Origin: Apostichopus japonicus
Lineage: Eukaryota > Echinodermata > Holothuroidea > Aspidochirotida > Stichopodidae
Direction: 5' to 3'
Assembly: GCF_037975245.1 (NCBI RefSeq)
Contig: NC_092579.1
Span: 26,525,666 to 26,585,665 of the forward strand
DNA length: 60,000 nt
The notes below the pieces were generated by a model. It was not told the origin of the DNA and did no database searches. It saw only the letters and a list, made by a program, of their open reading frames with translations. Positions 1 through 12,679 of the stretch are shown piece by piece. Each line of letters opens with the position of its first letter. Positions within the stretch are counted from its first letter, which is position 1. A program made the translations under genes and the position numbers.

Positions 1-1078
1 TGCACCGGTCAGAGCAGATGAATCATTAAATTTGGTCAAAAACGGAAAAACAACAACAAAAGCATGGACAAAATGTAATGAATTGGAGAAAGTCCATAGA
101 AGATTTCTCTGGTTTTTATAAACTTAATAATCGATCAAGCCATAAAGCGATGCGTTGTTCTCCTTGAAACTTGGTGATTGCTAGCCTAACACTGCTCAAC
201 TGTATTGTTGTTGTTTTTAATATGAGCCAAGCAAAATCAGGATGCCAGTGCACTGTTACTCTTGTTGTTATCAAATTCCATGAAGAAATTAAAATTTGTT
301 TGTCAGTCCCCCACATTTTTTCTCATTAGTATGACTTTGGAAATGAAATTGGGTTCCAGCTTTGTTGTTCAAATTTTGAAAATATTGTTGTATGTAAAAT
401 TCAGACAACAGCTGTCATTGGGGATCAACCACACGCAGATTGGCCTGATTTCAAACCAAGGTTTTTTTGATATAATGGGGATAAGAATCTTTCAAAAGCA
501 AACAAATTTTATTTGGGTTAAAAATAGCGTTCTTTGTTTGTATACAATATTTGTGTCATGAAGTCGAGAAAGTTCTCTTATTGATGGAAATTTCAGTTTT
601 TGCTTATCACTTATGTAGTAATGCCAACTTAGGAAGGATTTTTAAGTTTGTTATATGAAAATATAATTTAACCGAAAAATATGTTAAATATTTTCATACA
701 TGTAAGGTTTTAGTTTCTAAAGTTTAACTTTGGATATTTAAAGAAGAAGCTTGTTTTTCTATTAAAAAAAAAAAAGGATTTCAATAACAGACACCAATGC
801 TGTTTATTGGAGTCGGGACAAAATCCAATAAATTCATGTTAATCGAACATTTTTTAATGATTGGTATAGATATTTGTCATAATCTTGCTTTTTGTATTTT
901 TTCAACCAAGAGATGCATGATTAATACTCTCTTTTTACTTTTCTTTCTTCAATGGCTTTGTTTACGATCGTTGTTTTGTCAGGCTACAAGCAGTATAGCA
1001 TTGCCTGTATTGCATATATACAGTAGTCGTGCTTCTGCATACTGCGTTGTGCACTTGTTGTGTAAGCTGTGTGATGGC
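1..1078. other. Stretch without a recognised gene
   Basis: AT-rich sequence with a short A-run near 763-775. A 99-codon frame at 262-561 and a 129-codon frame from 797 have no recognisable domain, no splice-site support and the composition expected of chance frames. Confidence 0.5.
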
Positions 1079-1300
1079 CAGTGGCGTCGCTTAGGGGTGA
1101 CCTTGGGGGGGGGGGCACGTGCCCTCCCAGAAACAAATCGTGCCCCCCAGGTGCTCCCCCCCCAGATGCGATTTGTAGTGTTATAAAAAATACTCAAACA
1201 AAACCTTTATCTGCCTCAATTAAAAACATAAACAACGGACAGACTAAGCCTGAAATATCTTGAATATAAAGTTGCAAAATATAGCACCAGATTGCATCTA
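1079..1300 (+). mobile_element. Probable hAT-like element end (degraded, one end only)
   Basis: The segment starts with CAGTGGCGTCGCTTAGG, which resembles the terminus of the element at 56725 (CAGTGGCGTAGGAAGG). It is followed by a G-run and then C-runs, the layout shared by the other hAT-like elements here. Near 1275-1300 the text 'tagcaccagattgcatctaa' resembles, in inverse orientation, an internal piece of the 56725 element. I could not find a matching inverted terminus downstream, so the 3' limit is approximate and no target duplication can be scored. Confidence 0.35.
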
Positions 1301-2507
1301 AGGACCCTTAATGCTCTTCATGAAGGAGGATATTTTGAAAATGAACCAAGGAATTAATTGAGATTGGTGTAATTGAGTGTATGAAGATAGGTTTGATAGT
1401 ATTGACATGTTTCTTTAAAGGGGAACTAAAAGGCAACAGTTACAAACATGAAACATAGAGAATGTCAATAGAAACACTGGTGCTTCTCCCCTCTGTGTAC
1501 TTGTTCTGTGTCTGTTTCGAAGCTAGCAAATACTGGAATTTAATGTTTGTTTGAAAAAGGTGCTTTGTAATATCATATATGACATCAAATTCCCTTTTTT
1601 GTCTTTTACACTATGGAAATGACTTTTATGACTTCAGAAACTGCAAGCCTGATATGGCTTTAATAATGGCCAGGAATCGAATAATCAGTCCTTAATAATT
1701 AATCAGATATCGCAAATTGTTAACCATCCTAATCGCACAAGAAACAATGCATCAAATTAACAACATGATTTCTTAGGTGTAAAGGATATCGCAGGATAGA
1801 ATGAATATAGTGAAGTATTTAATATTGAAGCAACCACACTAGAAACACATCTGGGAGTGAGATCTGTTTTCCTGAGTTTGTTTTTACATTTAAATTGTTG
1901 CAAATAAGACATTTTCTCTGATATTGCTTTGAGGCTAGCGGGGGAAGTGAGTAGTAACTTTTTGTGGTTTTTTTCCCCTTCATATTTCAACGTTAATGAC
2001 TCGGAGAATAAAAAACTGATATTGAGTTAATCGACCTTGGTAAGATGTTAAATCTCTATTTTTACCTTGATGTCCTCAAGCCAATACAGATAAATGAAAA
2101 GTCGATAACGTCATATTTGTAACAATTATATGTTGTTATTGTCTCAGAAAGCCACATTTACAAGGCCATTTACAGAACGATTCTTCCTGAATCTTATTAT
2201 AATTTTTGACCTGAGGGAAATTGATATGTAAAGGCGAAATTTGAAGAAGTCGGATTGTGTTAATTTTAGTAACTTGTCGTGCGATACTGGAAACACATAT
2301 GTCGTAACAAATACAGTTAATATGTTTTGGATAGCCAAGTTTCATATCAATTTAACTGACTAAAAACTTCTCATGATACTAGTATAAAAGGTGTGAATCA
2401 GCCGATTTAATTTGATAAGTTTCCACAAGAAACGTATGGATTCGTTCAAAACTTGGTGAGAAAAAAACTATGTAGAAGCACGGTTAAGTTTGATTATTTG
2501 CAACCTT
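1301..2507. other. Stretch without a recognised gene
   Basis: Ordinary AT-rich sequence. No convincing frame, tRNA-like fold or tandem repeat was seen. Confidence 0.5.
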
Positions 2508-3250
2508 GTGTTGAATAATGCTCCACTGGTTCAGTTAAACTACACAGAGTTAATGACAACAAGCATTAGGAATAGATACAACGTGGGATTCAAGAGTAGG
2601 GGGTGGGGAGGGGGGGTAGGAGGGTGTTAAATAACGCTCCACTGGTTCAGTTAAATTACACGCAGTTAATGACCTCAAGCATTGGGAATTGATACAACGT
2701 GGGATTTATGAGTATGGCAGGGGGGGGGGGGGTGTTGAATAACGCTCCTCTGGTTCAGTTAAATTACCCGCAGTTAGTAACAACAAGCATTGGGAATAGA
2801 TACAATGTGGGATTCAAGAGTAGGGGGTAGGAGGGTGTTGGATAACGCTCCATGTTCAGTTAAATTACCCCCAGTTAGTGACAACAAGCATTATAGGAAT
2901 AGATACAATGTGGGATTCAAGAGTATGGGGTGGTGGGTGTTGAATAACGCTCCACTGGTTCAGTTAAATTACCCACAGTTAGTGAAAAACAAGCATCAGG
3001 AATCGATACAACGTGGGATTCAAATGTGGGGAGGGGTGAGAGGGGGGGGGTGTTGAATAACGCTCCACTGATTCAGTTAAATAACCCGCAGTTAGTGACA
3101 TCAAAAATTTGGAATAGATACAATGTGGGATTCAAGAGTAGGGGGAGGGGTTTGGAGGGTGCTGATTAACGCTCCACTGGTTCAGGTAAATTGCCCGCAG
3201 TTAGTGACAACAAGCATTAGGAATAGATACAACGTGGGATTCAAGAGCGC
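2508..3250. repeat. Minisatellite, about seven units of ~101-120 bp
   Basis: The phrase GCTCCACTGGTTCAGTTAAA recurs near 2519, 2635, 2743, 2848, 2949, 3061 and 3171. Each copy is followed by 'acaacaagcatt', 'gatacaacgtgggattcaag' and then a G-rich linker of variable length and sequence. Unit length varies mainly because the G-rich linkers differ. Short frames inside (for example 2790-3056) are products of the repeat. The array ends in a C-rich tract at about 3276-3301. Confidence 0.85.
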
Positions 3251-3301
3251 GGAGGGGTGGCGCAAAAAGCGAGCGCCCCAACCCCCACCCCCCCCCCCCC
3301 T

Positions 3302-4576
3302 CGTCTTCTACAGTCTTCCTTTAGAGAGGCAACAATCTACAATATAATCCAATAATACTATACGCGTACCGTACAGTATCAATTTATGTATTTAGCCGTC
3401 AAAAGCAGGGGACCTTCCATTCGATTTATCTCCGACGCCGGTCTAAATAAACCTTATTTCTATGTTTGTTTCCATGGCAAGGGACGACGATGATGTGCAA
3501 ATTGCAAAAGATTAAAAAAAGTTGCAATCGATATATGATAGATATTGCTTTGCTTAGTTTGGGTTTTGATTTGGCTGCGGTAGCGGGGTGCACTCCGGTC
3601 CCTTTTTCATTCCCATAAAAATAACCTCTTTTCCCTTAAGCTATCAGATTCGGTTCTGTTTGTAACCAAGACGAAATAAAAAAAAACAGTAAGTAACAGG
3701 AATCCTTTTGAGGGTGTTTTATCAAATCTACACGTCAAGTTCACACTACAGGGTTTTATATCACACAATCAGAAAGCATGAAGCATCACAGTAAAACGAC
3801 AACCACTCCAGCCATGATTTCACTTAACCCACAAGTTTGGTCTAAACCTTATTCAAGAAGCTGGAATATCGATCGTGTAGATAAGTGCTGTTTTAATGTT
3901 TAACGGTCTACCAATGTCCTTGGTGACTATATCACAGGTTGTGAACGCATATAGTCAATGTTGACCGTCATTCTTGATGCAATGCTTCATGAATTTAATG
4001 TATAAATTGAAGGAGATCTCATCTTGACGATTCGATCGGTAATTTAAAATAACACTTGCAGTCTTTTTTTCTTCAGTTCTTGATTTTTTACGCTTCTTTT
4101 TAGTCTTCAGATAACAATTTACGATTGAAGAAAATAGCGATTTTTAAAGCTTGACAGTGTACAGTTACCGTCTGTCAGTCGGTGACGTACAACTTTGAGT
4201 TTCTCAAGAAAGAGAAGCTATTATTCTATAAGAAGGACGTTTATTTTGAAAAGACAGATACCAAAGTAACATGTCAGCAGTAATTTACTGTAGATACATT
4301 GGAACGCGGCTGTCAATGGATGTAAAAAATCACGATGTATCAGTTAGGACAATCGCTTCCTTGTCATAACGGCCATTCACTTATCGCGGCCTTACGTAAA
4401 ATTATGGAAAGCCGTTTTACTTTGTAACCGCTGAGTTGTTGATATGGTTTGCTAACTTTGCTTTACACGTTGGATGGAAAAGTTGAAGCGTTGAGTACTG
4501 AACGGCAATACTGGTTGGAGACTATTATTAACAAATGTAGAGCTGCTAAGTGACCAGCAACTGGCGGGTTAGACGC
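3302..4576. other. Stretch without a recognised gene
   Basis: Unique-looking AT-rich sequence. No coding, RNA or repeat feature could be supported. Confidence 0.5.
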
Positions 4577-4697
4577 AAAATTCCACTTCACGACCGGTTT
4601 AGTCCTTTTGGGACTCATCAGGCGAAGGTAGGAATCGAACCCCGGATCTTGTGTCACGAACCGAAGTCAGTACCACCGGCCGTGAAGTGGAATTTTT
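4577..4697 (-). mobile_element. tRNA-derived SINE fragment, family C
   Basis: Read on the minus strand, the segment contains a perfect Pol III B-box (GGTTCGATTCC, plus-strand 4630-4640) followed by a body with 'cctgatgagtcccaaaagga' and 'gtgaagtggaatttt'. The same body order appears in the element near 30171-30260. Near-matching inverted repeats of about 20 bp bound it (4577-4596 and 4677-4696, core ATTCCACTTCACG). The A-box is not clear here. This is a dispersed repeat, not a functional tRNA gene. Confidence 0.6.
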
Positions 4698-4758
4698 CTG
4701 GTGTGTTATTCTTTATTTATTTTACTATATATCTGTCATACGACTTGCTACACATTCA

Positions 4759-4868
4759 TTTCTTATATATATATATATTATGTATGTATATATATATATA
4801 TAAATATATATAATATAAATATACATATCATATAAATATACATATTTATATATATATATATATATATT
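4759..4868. repeat. TA-rich microsatellite
   Basis: Imperfect (TA)n with interspersed 'tatgta', 'aaatata' and 'catatca' variants. It lies 60 bp beyond the SINE fragment. Confidence 0.9.
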
Positions 4869-5486
4869 CATAGATTCATACCCAACGTGTACTGTTCACA
4901 AAATACAGCGATCCAGACACGATATTTCGTTTCCCGGTGTTTGATATTTTGAGTACAGTTTGTTCGACTTGAAGCTCAAACCGTGGAGTTGTTACAGTCC
5001 AACATGATCAGATCTACATTTGACATCAAACATTTCCAAGTATGTAGCAGATTCTATGGATATGGGAGATTCGTAATGTTTAAGAACTACACAGTTACAT
5101 AATGGCGTGCAATGCAATCGAACCCAGTTGGGACATTTTTTTTTATTATATTATGCTTCAAAGCACTTGTACATATTCTTCTTGACATTTTAGAGTTGTA
5201 GCAATTTCATTATACGACCATGCGAACAGAAGTGTAATGGTATAACGTCATGCACAATACGCGTATATATGCAGCAGCCCAACGGAAATATGTTTGCCTC
5301 AGTAAACCGTCTCATTAGGAGTAGAGAAGTGGGTTAATGCTCACCTCGGTGGGTCAACCCACCCCCCCCCCATCGAAATGCTTCTCAGGGTACTATGAAT
5401 GTTATGTTATGTTTAAGAGTTTCTTCGGAACCAATTTATTAATGTTCTTTTAAAGCCAGGCTCCGTTATACACTGATGTATGTAGT

Positions 5487-5768
5487 CAGGCGCGTAGTCA
5501 AGGGGGAGGGCGAAGGGGCGACCGCACCCCCCCCCCCCTTGAGCATATTTTTTGTATTTTTTTATGATATCGCTAGTAATTTCAAAATGGAAAATGCTTA
5601 GATGCAACTGATAAGGCCTGGGAAGTGCCATTTCCAGCGATCTGGGAGGCATTTTCGGCCAAAATGTTCTTGTGCGCTTCGCGCGAACATATGGTGGCGC
5701 TACGCTTACATATATAGTTTGCCTACAAGCTTCGCCCCTCCCTTGGAAAATTCCTCGCTACGCGCCTG
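5487..5768. mobile_element. hAT-like MITE, family 1 (CAGGCGCGTAG ends)
   Basis: A 282-bp element with 11-bp perfect terminal inverted repeats CAGGCGCGTAG / CTACGCGCCTG. It is flanked by a perfect 8-bp duplication TATGTAGT at 5479-5486 and 5769-5776. The 8-bp duplication and CAGG-type termini are features of the hAT superfamily. No transposase is encoded, so it would depend on an enzyme supplied elsewhere. A G-rich run followed by a C-run lies just inside the left end. Related copies are at 16312 and 43954. Confidence 0.9.
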
Positions 5769-5776
5769 TATGTAGT

Positions 5777-7308
5777 TCAGCATTAGGTTACAGATCTCTT
5801 ATAGTGGAACAAGATATATTGAAGCTTGAAGAACTTTCCAAGTTAATCGTGGGCCCACACGGTGCCTGCTGCTTTCAACGCTACCAGCCCTACTGAAATA
5901 ATAATAATGAATGACAGACTGGTCGTTCAAGAACACATTTTTTTTCCTGTTCGACCCGGATAGGTGATTCGTGCATAATCCAATTTCAGGGAAGCAGCCA
6001 TTGCGGAGGAAGTCATGTCGCAATTAATATAGAAACCTTCCTTTTCAATTTAGTGTTGTAGTTTCAACATGCTCTAGGCGGCCATCGGCATTTGATGTAC
6101 TCTATATTACATCTTGTTTGTGCGGACTCGCTTTTGTAAGGTCAGTGGTGACTGGATAATAAAGTTGATGGTTAGAAGATGTCGTGAACACTTAGGTATT
6201 TCATAACTTATGCTTATACTTCCATGCATAGGGTTTCGATCCACTGAGTTGGCCTAGCTTTTTATTACTTTTCAGGCTGCACGGAGTAACTATGATCTAT
6301 AGCCGACTATAGTAGCTTTATAGTTCATCTATTCAGTGATTTGATTTATTCTGTCACCACGTTTCCGTAGCCTCCAGACAAAATGCAAACACATCGTGAT
6401 TGTCGCAGACGATACTTTGAACTGTTGCGTTGTTATTGCATTAAATATTACAAGGGTTAGTCAGTCTACCGGCAAGAATCTATATTGCTTTAAAGCTGAA
6501 TTTTGAGTTCGAAGTTGACTGCCAATCAGGAACATTATGTTGCTTTGCCATATACATACAGTTCAATAATGTGGACATGTTTTGAGTGGAGTAAACGTTT
6601 CCTTATCTAGTCCGGTTTTGTAAATATATTCACGTTAAAAAATATGTGTGAAATATGTCATGTGGAAGTCTCCTTTAATACAATAAAAACGATGATGACG
6701 TCATCTCCTTAGTTCCGGTCTAATTGTTAACATTAAAGCTTACCAGTGTTATTTTATAAGTTCGGTATATGTACGTAAACAACAGAGAATCCAACGATGG
6801 AATCGAACATTTTATTTGTAATGGTCCCTTGGAGTAACCAATTGAAATTTGCAATAAATCGCAACAACATGCAGGAAGATACAGAAATCTTTGAATCTAC
6901 TGACCATAATTATTTACTTGCGTCTACCTTTAAAATGCTGCTGTGCGGAATCTATTATTAATTCCGAAAATGATGAAACCTCAAGGCGTCAATGGGACAC
7001 GACCCCTACCCACCCCCCCCCCCCAACTTACCCCGAAGAGATACCTTGTGGTGGGTTCCTGGACCACACGTCGATGTGCCTTCGCGATCCGCTTCAATGA
7101 ACCGTATTCTGCCCACCACCTTTCTCCAGCAACGTTGCTCTCTTTTTGTTGTTCCCACCCCTACCTCACTTCCATGGCGACGCCATTGCATGAGCCTCTT
7201 TCTCTGATGAGTCTGGCAAGAAATACAAACTATTATAGAATTGTAACCTGCGCTATTGGACGTTGTTTTTCAATCGTTCTTATAGTCACATAAGCTTTTT
7301 TTTTTGGG
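5777..7308. other. Stretch without a recognised gene
   Basis: AT-rich sequence with a C-run near 7012-7024. Overlapping proline- and threonine-rich frames at 6891-7293 arise from that run and have no domain I recognise. Confidence 0.5.
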
Positions 7309-7316
7309 ACGATATC

Positions 7317-7681
7317 CATAGGCGAAGGAGCCCAATTTGTTTTTTTTTGGGGGGGGGGGGGGCGGGGGGCTGTGACGACTTGCTCGAAAATTCAACATCT
7401 TAATGTAACTATCATATAGCCATACATCGGTTATTGCATCGCATGCCAATTACATACAATCTTTTGCCGTGTTATTAGCCTTCCATATTGGTTACAAGTT
7501 ATGGGCAAGTCGTTACAATAATAACGATAATAATAATATGAGTTTAACCATTGAAAAACACATTGCAATTTACTTTTCTTTCAGTAGGTGCCCGAAAATT
7601 CTCAGCACATTGCCCGAATTTTCACAAAAATATTTGGATGGGGGGCTGCAGCCCCCCCCCCCCCCGCCTCCTATGCCTATG
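7317..7681. mobile_element. hAT-like MITE, family 2 (CATAGGC ends)
   Basis: A 365-bp element bounded by CATAGGCGAAGGAG and its imperfect inverse CTCCTATGCCTATG. The flanks are ACGATATC (7309-7316) and ACGATCTC (7682-7689), a 7/8-matching 8-bp target duplication. Just inside the left end is a long T then G run, and just inside the right end is a C-run with GGGGGGCTGCAGCCCCCC. No transposase frame is present. The 8-bp duplication favours the hAT superfamily. Confidence 0.8.
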
Positions 7682-7689
7682 ACGATCTC

Positions 7690-8745
7690 CTGCACTCCTG
7701 AACTTAATATACTGGGGTACTCAAAGTGATGGCTAATGAAGTTATGCTTTTGTGTACTCAATGTACACATTATAAAATAAACGGGAAGAGAGAAAACGAG
7801 AGAAGGTGCGAATAATAGTTTATTGCTACCCATGATTTAGGCTAATACAACTCAAACGACCGTGAACATGTTTCAATTAGACGTGCCGTAGACATTTTGA
7901 TACAGTATGGATATATACATATCGTGGGCGTATGTCATGTCGTCATCAACAGTTCTTTAACGTTACTGTCTCCAAAGGTAAACAAACCTGTAAGAGAAGA
8001 CACCACTTTGGCGAACATGAAGCCCAGCGGCGTGCACAGGATTTCAATTGTGGTGAATGGTGGAATCTAGTACCCCCCCCCCCGCCCCCACCAACCCCAA
8101 CTGATTTAGGCATAGGGGCTGAGCATATGGAATGGCCAGAGGCGAATGATTTTATTAATGAGGTGATGTACTCACTCCTGGGGTCATTTTATCCGATTCC
8201 CATAATGGTCCGTTCCATGTTTGGCCCAACCAACATTTGCCCACCCCGTCTTCACGTTCATGACTATAATGAACTGAGTGGGCATATTATAATAACTTGT
8301 ATTTGCGCCTCCCAAACCTCCGTCACAAATCCATCTTTACACAAAAAACTCTTCTTTTTTTTATAACACCGGCTTCCGCATATAATGCGCTTAATGGCAA
8401 CGACTTCTTCGGGAAAATTAAAATTGCATTATTTGTGTATATAATTTATGAAATCTGTCGGATTGGTGTCTTTAATTTTTTCATATCTTTATGTCATATT
8501 GCTTCAGAAACAAGGAGCAGAAAATAACTCCCTGTCATCTTCGTTTAATTTGCGCCTCCAAATTTAATATAGATACCGATGTTATTCCGTTAAATCCTCT
8601 TACAATTAAATTATCTAGGAAGTTGACAAGTTCTGTTCGTGTGGTTTTATCCTAATATGCTTGATAATCTTATCTTGTTTAGATTACATATCTCCAACGC
8701 CGTTCGACAAACGACTTTGGGCGCTTCTTGATAAGGAAAACAAAA

Positions 8746-8748
<3 letters not shown>
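7690..8748. other. Stretch without a recognised gene
   Basis: The frame of 144 codons at 7932-8366 runs through a C-tract (encoding a proline run) and has no recognisable domain. The text CAGCGGCGTGCACAGGATT near 8026 resembles a hAT-type end followed by a C-run, but no partner end was found. Confidence 0.45.
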
Positions 8749-8839
<91 letters not shown>

Positions 8840-8853
8840 TGTAGATGTAGATG

Positions 8854-8900
<47 letters not shown>

Positions 8901-9039
8901 GATGTACAGATATATATATATATATACACACATATATATATATATATACACTCAAGGAAGAACCACACACATATATATATATAGATATGGATATAAATAT
9001 TGATGTAGATGTATATATATATATCTATATATATATATC

Positions 9040-9062
<23 letters not shown>
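8749..9062. repeat. TA microsatellite with GATGTA interruptions
   Basis: Nearly pure (TA)n from 8749 to 8836, then mixed blocks with repeated 'gatgta', 'cagata', 'cacaca' and 'gatatggata' interruptions. Long Tyr/Ile frames on both strands are artefacts of this tract. Confidence 0.95.
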
Positions 9063-9071
<9 letters not shown>

Positions 9072-9075
9072 TAAT

Positions 9076-9527
9076 TTGACATTTATTCAGTGAAGCAGCA
9101 AAAAAAAAAAAATTATTCAGTGAAGCAGCAAAACTGTCAAATTAGCATTCATTATTGCTTTTTTTTTTTTAAAGATGGACAAAATAAGTAATTCTTGAGT
9201 TTCAACAAGTTTCAATATGGCTGTGCATTAAAATGGAATAGGAAAAGGTCGCGGGTAGAATTTTAGAGGAAAGACGTTTCAAGTAAAAATGAATAATATC
9301 AAAATTGTATATCGCAGATCAATGTTAAGTGTCATCGGAAATTGTTAGCAAAGCCTTATACTGCCTGTTTTCTCGCTTCAATTCGTATAGCAAAACCAGT
9401 TTCATGGAAATCGTTCCTCTTTAAATTTCGTAAATTTCAGATAATGAAGTAATAAGTTTATTCAGTGAAGCAGCAATACTGTCAAATTAGCATTCATTAT
9501 TGCTTCTTGTTTTTTTAGAGATGGCCA
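9076..9527. repeat. Dispersed direct repeat, partial plus two fuller copies
   Basis: The phrase TTATTCAGTGAAGCAGCAA occurs at about 9083, 9113 and 9458. The last two copies continue through 'ctgtcaaattagcattcatt' and 'attgctt', then a T-run and 'agatgg' (9113-9179 and 9458-9526). The intervening 280 bp is unique. This may be one old repeat family duplicated locally; no terminal structure was resolved. Confidence 0.7.
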
Positions 9528-10994
9528 AAAGAAGTAATTGTTAAACCTTTTAGAAGCTATATTAGTGTAGGCCTATATGTCTATCATTCATCCGACGATA
9601 ATTGGCGATGCTGTATACACGTGACAATAGTATACGGTAGGCGGACCGACACAATGAATTTACGTAAACTTCTCCCTAGTGAATGATTCTACCAGTCTCG
9701 ACAACAAGTGATAAATATGTTACCATAGTAACCGCTGCATCACTGCTGTTCATTCTCTTTCTGGTAAAAATAAAATACATTTTTAATCAGAAAGCCGAAA
9801 TATACTTGGTTCATCCATGCTGACGTTATATATGATAAATGTTCTATGTAAAAACGTGCGCAAAAAGGAATTACTAATGTCACTGTTGTTGACTGCAAAT
9901 GATCACGATATTTAATTGTGCTAATTTGAACGTTATCAAGAATAAATGTTCCAAGATTTACTTTGATTTATCGATATTTTCACAAAGTTTCCCGACATCG
10001 AAATTCATAAAAAATGAAAAATAAATAAAAATAAACGTTGTAGGGTTATCAGTATCGGATCCATGATTTGAAAAGGAGGGTATGCGATTTTGCGAGCCAT
10101 GAAGCTGACTATCATTTGGTGGGTTTGGAATCCTGCCCCCTATTTCCACCAGCATAGAATTGTAAATGACTCATCTGAGGTATATCCAGGCTATTAATTA
10201 GGTATTTAATTAATAACTACTAATAACTACTTTTAAATATTTCTGTGGGGTCGATGAGGAAGGAGGGTGTACCACCCCTGGATATTGATGTCAATGTACA
10301 TGGATCTATATACTTAGTGTGAAGAAGCTCATCCAAGCGTTACTTTCGGCACACAGTCAAAAAGGGTTTAAACTTTGACTTATGGTGACCTCGAACGACC
10401 TTTGACTTCCATATAAGCTTGTATTCTCTAAAGGTGTATCCACATACCGAGTACGAATTTCACTCGAATTTCACTCTGTATTTTATTACCATGGTTACAT
10501 GCTTGTCAGACTTTGAACTCTGTGGAGTTCAATTTAACTTTGGAATAACCGAAAGTTTTAGGATGTTGTACTTAATTGCTAAAGTGGATGTACAATTAAG
10601 TTTGAAATTCAGCTAAGATTTGCGATAACAACGAGTTCAGAACTTTATCTTTGTTATCCGACGATGACCATTGACCTCCGCCAATTTGAATAACCTTGGA
10701 GAGCCTCTGCCGTCACTTTCCAAATTGCATCGCGAGAAGTACTGACACCCGCATTGTGTCTATATGTCTATATAATGAAGCATATGTCAGCCCCCCCCCC
10801 CCCTCACCTGCCCCACCTCCCCAATCAGTTGCGTCAGGAGGACGTCATGTGTTCAGTCTGCCCTTACCGTCGCTTCAACAAGAATTGATTAAATTGCGAA
10901 TTATTTGCTTAAATATTTATAACAATATCCCTGCGATACATAATTTTATATGTATATGAGCTTCGTCCTCTCTCCATATATACACTCAATGCAA
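9528..10994. other. Stretch without a recognised gene; AGGTCA-like motifs near 10370-10680
   Basis: AT-rich sequence. At 10370-10415 and 10660-10680 the minus strand carries AGGTCA-type hexamers ('ggaagtcaaaggtcg', 'gaggtcacc', 'gaggtcaatggtca'), like the repeat at 58250-58760. A C-run lies at 10791-10803. No coding feature was supported. Confidence 0.45.
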
Positions 10995-11126
10995 CTAAAG
11001 CATGCATGGTGCGATGTGAACATCTTTAGTTAAGATAAATATCCATTGATTCGTGACCATGTTCGCATGATACTCCATTAACCAGTTAGACCCCAACCAA
11101 ATATCGAGATCAAGAAATGCAACCAT
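10995..11126 (-). pseudogene. Possible Ty3/gypsy retrotransposon aspartic-protease remnant
   Basis: A minus-strand frame (101 codons, 10995-11300) ends with a stretch containing DLDIWLGSNWLMEY followed by a hydrophobic-polar segment. In established Ty3/gypsy polyproteins the last part of the aspartic protease commonly reads D-[VI]-[IL]-L-G-x-[DN]-[FW]-L, which this resembles. The catalytic D-[ST]-G triad is not seen upstream, and no reverse transcriptase or LTR is nearby. If the reading is right, this is an isolated decayed fragment. A chance frame is the main alternative. Confidence 0.3.
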
Positions 11127-11633
11127 ACATATTTTAATATATTTTCTTCGCCTTCTGGGGAATATTATACGAAAGGTGTGTAAGTTATGGGGGTAAAAGG
11201 TATGGCCACGGATGACGGTATTTAAGGATATAGTTTGGTAATATTCGCGCGGGAATATGACGACGACACTAGCTAGTCGCCATAGGTGTTGAGGTATCAT
11301 ATTAGCATATTACTTGTTGATAAGCTGGTCACTCAGGTATACACGTGTAACTTGATGCCTGCAGAGGTAAGCCATCTCCCTGGAGTAATTTCTCTTTGAT
11401 CGCTTGGATGTGAAATGCAAATATTATGAATATTGTTATTATGAGTACACGATCGTATACATGGATAAGGTTTACCGCTTATTATCACATTTAGGTTTAT
11501 TATAGTGAAGGGTTTATCTCTTGGATATCTGCTCGTGGCGATGTGGATGATTCGTTGAGACTTACTGTAAGTCGGTAATTATTTATGATCGCAACATGTC
11601 ATATGCGCCACATGGCAATGTTTTTTTCTAAAT
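11127..11633. other. Stretch without a recognised gene
   Basis: AT-rich sequence between the possible protease remnant and the large palindrome. No feature was supported beyond the upstream part of the same minus-strand frame. Confidence 0.45.
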
Positions 11634-12108
<475 letters not shown>

Positions 12109-12679
12109 TTGCCGGTGGATATATTTTGACCAATTTGACGTCTATTGTAAATATTAATCAAACTATACATAGCCTGTACTGTATAGGCTATAGAATTAGA
12201 CTGTCAAAATTTCCGCCTAATGTATATTAATAAGTGATTAATTAATGATTGCATTTCGGTGTTGACAAACTTACACCATATATATTTTGGCTGTATCAGT
12301 TACGACATTGAGCAGAATTAACGATGAATATGAGATATTATTACCGTCATATTTTGATGAAGGATACTTACTCATTCATCTGTTTTAGTGTTTTGACTCT
12401 GCAGTGTTGACAGTATAGCAAGCCTTTACTAACGAGTAATTTCCTGTTCTAAACGAATAAACGTTCAAGCACGGAAGTGGCTAAATTTGGCAATTTATTT
12501 AGTTCGCGACAATTTTCTTTTCATTTTGTAGAAAATGTCACAAATATAGCAGGCTGACATCGGACAATCTCGCAGCAAGCTCTCAGTTGCCTATAATTCC
12601 GTGTATAGGGATGATTTTCCTTTCCAACTGCACATGCGCAAAGGTGAGGCAAGACGAAACTCACCAGACAAAAACAGGA
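12109..12679. other. Stretch without a recognised gene
   Basis: AT-rich, unique-looking sequence. Nothing was supported. Confidence 0.5.

Noticed and set aside
7932-8366. 144-codon plus-strand frame
   Set aside because: It crosses a C-tract that encodes a proline run, has no recognisable domain and no splice support.
8647-8984. Long Tyr/Ile frames on both strands, here and at other TA tracts (11638-12104, 24488-24875, 28513-28894, 36689-37190, 52055-52270)
   Set aside because: Products of (TA)n, which reads Ile-Tyr without stops on both strands.
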